A stretch of DNA of 64,000 nucleotides from NCBI RefSeq assembly GCF_014174155.1, contig NZ_JABEQM010000008.1, positions 62,001 through 126,000 on the forward strand, in the 5' to 3' direction. The stretch's first letter is position 1. Every line of letters starts with the position of its first letter. Below, in pieces: positions 58,717 through 64,000 of this stretch. Both the position numbers and the translations under genes were made by a program. Origin of the DNA: Gluconacetobacter tumulisoli. Its GTDB lineage: Bacteria; Pseudomonadota; Alphaproteobacteria; Acetobacterales; Acetobacteraceae. Under the pieces are notes generated by a model. The model was not told the DNA's origin and did not search any database. It saw only the letters and a list, made by a program, of their open reading frames with translations.

Positions 58717-59545
58717 GCAGCCGGCGTTCGTAGTGACGGTAGTATTTGTCGGCCAGCAGTTCGCTCTTGACGATCACCGCGACGTCCGTGGTGTTGAACT
58801 GTTCGTCCACCACCGCACCGTCTCCGACATAGCCACCCAGCCGCAGATAGCCCTTGATCAGGGGCGGCAGGCGCGCCAGGCACCGCCGGTGGTCGAGCCC
58901 CAGCGGATCGGTCCGCAGCATTTCCACCCGCCGGTCGGGCAGCGCACGCAGCCGCAGCGCCGGCGGCGCCAGGTGATTGTGATACAGATAGGTCAGTTCG
59001 TCGCCCAGCGGTCCGGGGTCGGTCCCCTGCAGGCTGGCGCAGCCGAACAGCACGTCGATCCGGTGCAGGAAGATGTAGGAGGCAATGCCCCGCCACAGCA
59101 GTTGCATCGCCGCGCGCCCGCGATAGCGCGGATCGACGCAGGACCGTCCGACCTCCAGCAGGCGTCCGGGAAAGTCGGTCAGGGGCGAGATGTCGTACTC
59201 GCCCGACGTGTAGAACCGGCCGACCTTCCGGGCCATGTCGCCCTGCAGCAGGCGGTAGGTGCCCACCACGCCCTTCGCCCCCGACGAAATCGCATGGTCG
59301 ATCACCAGCAGATGGTCGGCGACCTCGTCGAACGCATCGACATCGCGGCGCAGCCGCAGGGTGCGTTCGTCGGGGCGGGCGCCCATTTCCTCGTAGAATA
59401 CGCGATAGCGCAGGGCCTGGGCGGCGTCGCGCTCGGCCTCGTTGGCGGCGATGCGCACGCCCAGATTGCCCCCGCGCAGTTCGGGAAAGCCGTTTCGTTC
59501 GAGTTCCAGGGTCGACAGGGACTTGATCGGTTTCTCGATGCTCAC
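58700..59545 (-). CDS. olsB: OlsB-type ornithine N-acyltransferase (hemolysin-like GNAT fold)
   Basis: 281 residues, GTG start that overlaps the fur stop by 4 bp (GTGA). Conserved parts are RDAAQALRYRVFYEEMGARP, RDVDAFDEVADHLLVID, VGTYRLLQGDMARK and FPGRLLEVGRSCVDPRYRGR, which fit OlsB from Sinorhizobium and relatives (first step of ornithine lipid synthesis, 3-hydroxyacyl transfer to ornithine). A related hemolysin-like protein cannot be ruled out. Acetic acid bacteria contain ornithine lipids. It lies in a tight operon with fur and lnt, so membrane lipid make-up and lipoprotein maturation may be linked to a metal regulator. Confidence 0.78.
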   Translation of the reverse strand: MSIEKPIKSLSTLELERNGFPELRGGNLGVRIAANEAERDAAQALRYRVFYEEMGARPDERTLRLRRDVDAFDEVADHLLVIDHAISSGAKGVVGTYRLLQGDMARKVGRFYTSGEYDISPLTDFPGRLLEVGRSCVDPRYRGRAAMQLLWRGIASYIFLHRIDVLFGCASLQGTDPGPLGDELTYLYHNHLAPPALRLRALPDRRVEMLRTDPLGLDHRRCLARLPPLIKGYLRLGGYVGDGAVVDEQFNTTDVAVIVKSELLADKYYRHYERRLRDALD

Positions 59546-60039
59546 CGCCGGGGTCCATTCCTGCTTTCGGCGGCCGTCTTCTGCCCGGCCTTGCCGTCGG
59601 CGGCGGCCGGGGCCGGTTTCCTGCGCGCGAACAGTTCCAGCCGGTGGGACACAAGGTCGAACCCCAGGCGCTCCGCGATCCGCTGCATCAGGGCGGTATG
59701 CTCGGCGTCCTCGAATTCGACGACCTTGCCGGTATCGACGTCGATCAGATGGTAATGGTCGCCTTCCTCGGTCGCTTCGTAGCGCGCACGTCCGCCGCCG
59801 AAATCCCGGCGTTCCAGGATTCCCTTTTCCTCCAGCAGGCGCACGGTACGATAGACGGTCGCGACCGAGATCCGGGCGTCCAGGGTGGCCGCGCGGCGGT
59901 ACAGTTCCTCCACGTCGGGGTGGTCCTCGGCCTCGGACAGGACGCGGGCGATCACGCGCCGCTGGCCCGTCATCTTGAGACCCCGCTCGATGCACATGCG
60001 CCCGATGCGCGATTCCATGGCGTCGCCGGCCGCTACCAT
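59542..60039 (-). CDS. fur: Fur-family metal-responsive regulator
   Basis: 165 residues. Winged helix RRVIARVLSEAEDHPDVEEL, DARISVATVYRTVRLLEEKG; metal-site region GDHYHLIDVDTGKVVEFED and C-terminal RLGFDLVSHRLELFARR. It lacks the C-x-x-C zinc pair of E. coli Fur, as in the alphaproteobacterial Fur/Mur group, so it may sense iron or manganese. A second ATG at 60016-60018 is possible. Followed by olsB with a GTGA overlap. CAGACGTCTG (60062-60071), a perfect 10-bp palindrome, lies just upstream and could be an operator. Confidence 0.9.
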   Translation of the reverse strand: MVAAGDAMESRIGRMCIERGLKMTGQRRVIARVLSEAEDHPDVEELYRRAATLDARISVATVYRTVRLLEEKGILERRDFGGGRARYEATEEGDHYHLIDVDTGKVVEFEDAEHTALMQRIAERLGFDLVSHRLELFARRKPAPAAADGKAGQKTAAESRNGPRR

Positions 60040-60130
60040 GTCAGCGGCCCCGGTCGAACATCAGACGTCTGGTCCAACGAAGCTATTGCCTTCCCTCGAT
60101 AGGGCCTTGCCGTCATCGGGCCACCTTTGC

Positions 60131-60535
60131 TCATTCCTCGCGCTTCGTTCCCAGTCCGATTTTCCGCGCCAGGGATGACCGATGGCTGGCGTAATTCGGC
60201 GCAACCATCGGATAGTCGTGCGGCAGGCCCCACCGTTCCCGATACTCGTCCGGGGTCAGGTTATAGGCCGTTTTCAGGTGGCGCTTCAACATTTTCAGCT
60301 TCTTGCCATCTTCCAGGCAAACGATGTAATCGGGAAACACCGACTTTTTCGCCGGCACCGCCGGCACGGGCCGTTCCGGCTCGGGCGCCACGCGGCCCAT
60401 GCCGTCCAGCGTCGCGTAGGTTTTCTCGATCAGGCCCGGTACCGCCGATGCCTCCAGTACATTTCCCGAGACATAGGCCGCGACAATCTGCGCCGTCAGT
60501 TCCCGCAGACCGCCATTACCCGTTTCGTTGGCCAT
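60131..60535 (-). CDS. mucR: Ros/MucR-family zinc-finger-like transcriptional regulator
   Basis: 134 residues. The N-terminal helical part (LRELTAQIVAAYVSGNVLEA) is followed by the DNA-binding core FPDYIVCLEDGKKLKMLKRH, then LKTAYNLTPDEYRERWGLPHDYPMVAP and a C-terminal ARKIGLG. In Ros the finger is C-x-x-C...H...H; here the second Cys is Asp and the last two His are Ala/Tyr, so a full zinc site is not present. MucR proteins control exopolysaccharide, motility and cell-cycle genes in alphaproteobacteria. Divergent from the tusA-like gene, with an AT-rich gap (TATAAT at 60573-60578). Confidence 0.9.
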   Translation of the reverse strand: MANETGNGGLRELTAQIVAAYVSGNVLEASAVPGLIEKTYATLDGMGRVAPEPERPVPAVPAKKSVFPDYIVCLEDGKKLKMLKRHLKTAYNLTPDEYRERWGLPHDYPMVAPNYASHRSSLARKIGLGTKREE

Positions 60536-60625
60536 CACCACAATCCCGCCAGTAAAACAAACCGCGTTCCTATATAATTGAACCCGGCGTGCCCGCAACC
60601 GCATCCGGGCTGGAGACACCAGGAC

Positions 60626-60904
60626 ATGATCGATACTGAACCGGAGACCGCGGATATCGTCGCGATAGATGTCACCGGCGACGTCTGCCCCATGACCTTC
60701 GTGCGGACCCGCCTGGCCCTGGACCGGCTGCCGCCGGGGGGCGTGCTGCGCGTGCGGCTGCGCGGGGCGACCCCGCTGGACAATGTCACGCGCAGCGCCC
60801 GCCAGCTGGGCCATGCCGTGACCCGGCAGCCGGACGACGGCGGCGACATGCATGAGATCCTGGTCGTCAAGGCGGCAGGGGGCGACGGGCTGCCCCCGCG
60901 CTAG
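60626..60904 (+). CDS. TusA/SirA-like sulfur-carrier protein
   Basis: 92 residues. VAIDVTGDVCPMTFVRTRLALDRLPPGGVL holds the C-P-x motif of the family, with the persulfide-carrying Cys. TusA-type proteins pass sulfur to tRNA thiolation, molybdopterin synthesis or sulfur oxidation. The fold is short and complete. It converges with rimI, sharing a CTAG at 60901-60904 as both stops (overlapping 4 bp). TAG/CTA stop-sharing is unusual but not a frame conflict. Confidence 0.85.
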   Translation: MIDTEPETADIVAIDVTGDVCPMTFVRTRLALDRLPPGGVLRVRLRGATPLDNVTRSARQLGHAVTRQPDDGGDMHEILVVKAAGGDGLPPR

Positions 60905-61365
60905 CCTTCCGGGTCGTCCAGCCGCGCCGCCAGCACGAAGGCGTCCGACCCGTCGGGATAATAGGCCCGGCGGCGTCCGGCCTCGGCGAATCCGGCGGCG
61001 CGATACAGGGCGCGGGCGGCCGCATTATGCGCCGAGACCTCCAGGAACAGGCGACGAGCGCCATGGGACGCGGCCTCGGCCCGTAACCACGCCAGGAGGG
61101 CACGGCCCAGCCCCTGCCGGCGCGCCGTCCCCCGCACCGCGAGGGTCAGGATTTCGGCCTCGTCGGCCGCGACGCGACCCATGACGAAGCCCCCGGGGAT
61201 TCCGGCCCCCGTCCGTGCCACGCCCGCGAAGGTGCCGGGCATGGCCAGCAGGACGTCCATCGCCTCGGCGTCCCAGCGCTCCGCGGCCGGGAAGGCGTCC
61301 GCGTGCAGCACCGCCAGCAGGGCGCCGGCCTGCGGCCCCGCGTGGGCGACCGGCGGCAGGGTCAT
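60901..61365 (-). CDS. rimI: Ribosomal-protein-alanine N-acetyltransferase RimI-like GNAT
   Basis: 154 residues. Acetyl-CoA site LAVRGTARRQGLGRALLAWL (R-x-x-G-x-G/A), then LFLEVSAHNAAARALYRAAGFAEAGRRRAYY, the typical RimI pattern. The ATG overlaps the tsaB stop by 4 bp (ATGA). tsaB-rimI pairing is widespread in bacteria, and RimI often follows TsaB. It converges with the tusA-like gene. Acetylation of S18 is the known activity in E. coli; here inferred. Confidence 0.9.
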   Translation of the reverse strand: MTLPPVAHAGPQAGALLAVLHADAFPAAERWDAEAMDVLLAMPGTFAGVARTGAGIPGGFVMGRVAADEAEILTLAVRGTARRQGLGRALLAWLRAEAASHGARRLFLEVSAHNAAARALYRAAGFAEAGRRRAYYPDGSDAFVLAARLDDPEG

Positions 61366-62048
61366 CCGCGCGGGGCCGGGCGCAGGCCGGCGGCGGGCAG
61401 TTTGGCCTCGGGCGGATCGACGTACAGCGGCAATGCCGCGCGCGCGGGCGCGATCCCCGCGCGCGCGGCCAGCGCGGCCTGGGCGATCATCGGGGCATCC
61501 GGCGCCGTCCAGGACGACAGCGCGATATCATCCCGGCCGGCGCCCCGCGCCGCACGGATGTCGGATGCGACATCCCCGGCCAGCAGCAGGGGCCCCTCCG
61601 GCAGGACCAAATCATCCACGGCCGCCGCCCGGACCTGGCCGTCCTGTTCGATGAAGACGCGCCCGCGACGGGCCGCCGACACGCACAGCACCGCACGGCC
61701 GTCCCCGGCCTCGGCCCGCAGGACGGGCCCGAGGGCATCGCCCGTCGTTACGCCCACGACCGGGCATCCCGTCCCCAGCGCCAGCCCATGCGCCAGCGCC
61801 AGCGTCGCCCGCAGGCCGGTGAAGGAGCCCGGCCCGACCACCGCCGCGATCAGATCCAGCGCATCGGGCCGCCATGCGCAGTCCGCCAGCAGGGCGGCGC
61901 ACCGGGCAGGCATCGCCTCGGCCCCGCCCCGGCCGGGCAGGTCGAGCACCCGCAACGGCCGCGCATCGCCATCGGTCACGGCAACGCAGGCCAGCAGCGC
62001 CGACCCGGCGGCACCTGCCGGAGCACCGTTGAGGACGAGGATCCGCAT
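61362..62048 (-). CDS. tsaB: tRNA N6-threonylcarbamoyladenosine biosynthesis protein TsaB
   Basis: 228 residues. N-terminal ILVLNGAPAG; conserved LIAAVVGPGSFTGLRATLALAHGLALG near residue 70-95, the TsaB hallmark; VLCVSAARRGRVFIE. It works with TsaD, TsaC and TsaE for t6A at position 37 of ANN-decoding tRNAs. Only the first half is strongly conserved, which is normal for TsaB. It overlaps rimI and is 5 bp after the rutE-like gene. Confidence 0.92.
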   Translation of the reverse strand: MRILVLNGAPAGAAGSALLACVAVTDGDARPLRVLDLPGRGGAEAMPARCAALLADCAWRPDALDLIAAVVGPGSFTGLRATLALAHGLALGTGCPVVGVTTGDALGPVLRAEAGDGRAVLCVSAARRGRVFIEQDGQVRAAAVDDLVLPEGPLLLAGDVASDIRAARGAGRDDIALSSWTAPDAPMIAQAALAARAGIAPARAALPLYVDPPEAKLPAAGLRPAPRG

Positions 62049-62053
62049 CCCGG

Positions 62054-62638
62054 CTAGAGCAGCAGGCAGGCTTCGTCGAAGCTCAGGCGCGGCGCGCGCG
62101 GCAACGCCGGCGGTCCGTCCGCATAGCCGAGACTGACGAGGAAATTGGCCCGCCAGCCCTGCCCGGCCAGGAACGCATCCTCGACGGCATAGGCGTCGAA
62201 GCCGGAGATGGGCAGCACGTCCAGCCCCAGCGCCCGCGCCGCCAGGATCAGGTAGCCGCCTTGCAGCGTGCCGTTGCGAAAGGCGGTTTCCTCGGCCAGG
62301 CCCACGTCGGCGGCGAACCATGAGCGCAGGCCGGGTTCGGGATTCAGCACGCCGAACCGGTCGAAGAACAGCGGGTCATGGGCGACGATCACCGTCACCG
62401 GCGCGGACAGCACCTTATCCACATTGCCGTCCGACAGGGTGGCGCGCAGCCGTTCGCGATTGTCCTGCGTCCGCAGGAACACGAACCGGGCGGGCGAGCA
62501 ATTGCCCGAGGTCGGGCCCAGCCGCACCAGATCGTACAATTGCCGCAGCGTGTCGTCCGACACCGGGGCATCGCGCCAGCCCTGGGGCGTGCGCGCCGTG
62601 CGGAACAGCAGGTCCAGCCCCGCCTCGTCCAGACTCAT
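62054..62638 (-). CDS. RutE/HadB-like nitroreductase (malonic semialdehyde reductase family)
   Basis: 194 residues. FMN-binding nitroreductase fold: LFRTARTPQGWRDAPVSDDTLRQLYDLVRLGPTSGNCSPARFVFL is the family start, and NGTLQGGYLILAARALGLDVLPISGFD is the second conserved region. RutE reduces malonic semialdehyde in uracil breakdown, but the other rut genes are absent here, so the name is only a family assignment. It follows nfuA by 37 bp and precedes tsaB by 5 bp. Confidence 0.85.
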   Translation of the reverse strand: MSLDEAGLDLLFRTARTPQGWRDAPVSDDTLRQLYDLVRLGPTSGNCSPARFVFLRTQDNRERLRATLSDGNVDKVLSAPVTVIVAHDPLFFDRFGVLNPEPGLRSWFAADVGLAEETAFRNGTLQGGYLILAARALGLDVLPISGFDAYAVEDAFLAGQGWRANFLVSLGYADGPPALPRAPRLSFDEACLLL

Positions 62639-62675
62639 CTTGTCTTCCCCTGCTGTCCCTCAGGCCCTCCTGCGG

Positions 62676-63239
62676 TCAGGCATCCACCTGCTCGACCGAG
62701 ACCACTTCGGGCACATAATGACGCAGCATGTTTTCCACGCCATGCTTCAGCGTCGCGCGCGACGACGGACAGCCCGAACATGCGCCCTGCATCGTCAGGC
62801 GGACGATCCCGTCGCGATAGCCGCGGAACACGATGTCGCCGCCGTCGCCCGCCACCGCCGGCCGCACCCGCGTGTCCAGCAGTTCCTTGATCTGGCGAAC
62901 GATTTCCTCGTCCTCCGGGGCGATCGCTTCCTCATCCACCGCGGCGTCGGCTTCGACCGCAGGCAGGCCGGAGACAAAGAAATCGACCAGGACGGACAGG
63001 ATCTGCGGCTTCAGCGCCGCCCAGTCGGCCGCGTCGTCCTTGGTCACCGCCACGAAATCGCCGCCCAGGAAGACGCGGGCCACGCCCGGCTGATCGAACA
63101 CCGCGTCAGCCAGCTTCGACCGGCCGGCCACCGAGTCGGGGCTGATGAAGTCCGCAGTGGCGCGACCGGGCATGATCTCGCGCCCGGGCAGGAACTTCAG
63201 GGTGGCGGGATTGGGGGTATCTTCGGTTTCGATGAACAT
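62676..63239 (-). CDS. nfuA: NfuA/NifU-like Fe-S cluster carrier
   Basis: 187 residues. The N-terminal Nfu domain MFIETEDTPNPATLKFLPG is typical of alphaproteobacterial and mitochondrial Nfu1, and the C-terminal NifU domain has DTRVRPAVAGDGGDIVFRGY then MQGACSGCPSSRATLK with the C-x-x-C that binds a 4Fe-4S cluster. It hands clusters to targets such as lipoate synthase and complexes I and II. First gene of nfuA-rutE-tsaB-rimI. Confidence 0.95.
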   Translation of the reverse strand: MFIETEDTPNPATLKFLPGREIMPGRATADFISPDSVAGRSKLADAVFDQPGVARVFLGGDFVAVTKDDAADWAALKPQILSVLVDFFVSGLPAVEADAAVDEEAIAPEDEEIVRQIKELLDTRVRPAVAGDGGDIVFRGYRDGIVRLTMQGACSGCPSSRATLKHGVENMLRHYVPEVVSVEQVDA

Positions 63240-63565
63240 CGGGGGGCCTCGTCCAACCTGGTCATGGGAAAGCGGACTACGGCAGTCCGGTTACTGTCCA
63301 GATGTGCCAAGACGCCAGCCGAAACAAGCCCCTTCCTTGCATGGGAGGGACAAGTCGGCGGACGGCCTGCCGGCAGAAGGGGCCGGGCCGCGCGGGCGCC
63401 GCGGCAACGCCTTGAGAAATGTCATGGCGAAATGGTGCGGACGGGATTGAAATGCATTGACATATCCGGCCCCGCTCTGGCCTTGCATGGACGGTCGTCC
63501 GACCGGTGCATGCGCGCCAGACCGGAGCGCCCATCGTTTCCGCGTTTCCGAGGCATCGTCCCCCG
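63240..63565. promoter_or_regulatory. Divergent control region between nfuA and the beta-propeller gene
   Basis: About 325 bp without a gene. CCTTGCATGG occurs twice (about 63334 and 63481). TTGACATA lies near 63457. The nfuA and propeller promoters must be within it, but neither can be placed with confidence. Confidence 0.35.
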
Positions 63566-64000
63566 ATGAGTTTCCTTCCCCACCAACGCCCATCCCGCCC
63601 TGCCCGCCGCACAGGCTGGCTGATGGCGGCCTGTGCCGGCGTGGCCGTGCTGGCCGCGGGCCCCGCCCGCGCCGAACGCCTGGCCTTCGTGCTGAATTCC
63701 GCAGACGCCACCGTCGACGAGTACGACATCGACAGCCACCAGCAGGTGCGCCGGGTGTCGGTACTGCGCGAACCGCATCACACCGCCCCCACGCTGGATG
63801 GCAAGTACCTGCTGGTCGGCGACACGTCGGGCAACATGCTGTTCTTCCTCGACGCCGTGACGGGCGAGCGGGTACGACAGATCCCGATGGCCGATCCGTA
63901 CCAGCTGCAATTCAGCCCGGACGGCAAATATTTCACCATCGCCGGCCTGGCCCGCAACCAGGTCGATATCTACGACGCGTCGGACTATCACCTGCTGCAT
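63566..64000 (+). CDS. Secreted YVTN-type beta-propeller protein, 5' part
   Basis: 145 codons are present; the gene runs off the right edge. A signal peptide (RTGWLMAACAGVAVLAAGPARA) is followed by propeller-like repeats: FVLNSADATVDEYDIDSHQQ, VLREPHHTAPTLDGKYLLVGDTSGN, MLFFLDAVTGE, QLQFSPDGKYFTIAGLARNQ and VDIYDASDYHLLH. These are the 40-residue YVTN/SMP-30-like blades. Location is the periplasm; function unknown. Other genes of this type often lie with quinoprotein dehydrogenases or surface attachment systems, which cannot be checked here. Confidence 0.85.
   Translation, partial: MSFLPHQRPSRPARRTGWLMAACAGVAVLAAGPARAERLAFVLNSADATVDEYDIDSHQQVRRVSVLREPHHTAPTLDGKYLLVGDTSGNMLFFLDAVTGERVRQIPMADPYQLQFSPDGKYFTIAGLARNQVDIYDASDYHLLH

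Noticed and set aside
62054-62638. Uracil catabolism (rut) gene set, given RutE-like and RutF-like proteins in the window
   Set aside because: The RutF-like reductase is 52 kb away in a different operon with an NtaA-type oxygenase, and no rutA, B, C or D is present.

Overview
This 64-kb window is a high-GC stretch of alphaproteobacterial chromosome with almost entirely core, housekeeping content. The proteins look like those of acetic acid bacteria (Acetobacteraceae): a Ros/MucR regulator, a Fur-type regulator with an OlsB-type ornithine-lipid acyltransferase, an ahpC/ahpF/oxyR set, and 2-oxoglutarate dehydrogenase with a lipoyl-fused E3. Complete sdhCDAB and sucAB-lpd operons mean a full oxidative TCA cycle, which argues against Gluconobacter and fits a Gluconacetobacter/Komagataeibacter/Acetobacter-type organism. 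The genus is an inference from gene content; no database was searched. I see no tRNA, rRNA, insertion sequence, prophage or CRISPR array.

Layout. 1-3.6 kb: tripartite RND efflux pump (permease, then the start of its membrane fusion protein, leaving the window on the left). 3.9-8.4 kb: peroxide-defence block, with oxyR and a His-tailed EamA transporter on one strand, divergent from ahpC and ahpF. 8.5-9.5 kb: scar holding two genes that have both lost their 5' ends. 9.9-13.2 kb: flavin reductase, NCS1 permease and two-component FMN monooxygenase. 13.5-20.3 kb: AsmA-like protein, MHYT-PAS-PAS-GGDEF-EAL c-di-GMP protein, GNAT, class IV aminotransferase. 20.7-30 kb: TonB receptor, small heat shock protein, dipeptidase, ahcY, DUF3597 protein, NCS2 permease, guanine-deaminase-like enzyme, CorA. 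30.2-38.3 kb: glycogen-debranching-like GH, polysaccharide ABC exporter, SPOR-containing lytic transglycosylase, secreted peroxiredoxin, unknown secreted protein, L,D-transpeptidase. 38.4-44.6 kb: sucA-sucB-lpd. 45.2-50.2 kb: zapE, AhpD-like and 2OG-oxygenase genes, two small secreted proteins, zwf. 50.5-56.1 kb: asd, sdhCDAB, a tyrosine phosphatase. 56.2-64 kb: XRE regulator, fur-olsB-lnt operon, mucR, tusA-like gene, nfuA-rutE-tsaB-rimI operon, and the start of a secreted beta-propeller gene.

How it works together. Three oxidative-stress layers are present: OxyR-AhpCF in the cytoplasm, a secreted peroxiredoxin, and AhpD-like and sHSP proteins. Envelope functions recur (RND pump, AsmA, ABC exporter, lytic and L,D-transpeptidase enzymes, Lnt, OlsB). 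Central carbon flow is covered by zwf, sucAB-lpd and sdhCDAB. The least ordinary elements are two families of dispersed intergenic repeats at gene 3' ends, a 15-bp perfect inverted repeat upstream of sucA, the deletion scar at 9.05 kb, the uncharacterised monooxygenase-permease operon, the His-rich transporter coupled to oxyR, and a Ros/MucR protein with a degraded zinc finger. I did not find a convincing wholly new defence or mobile system here.
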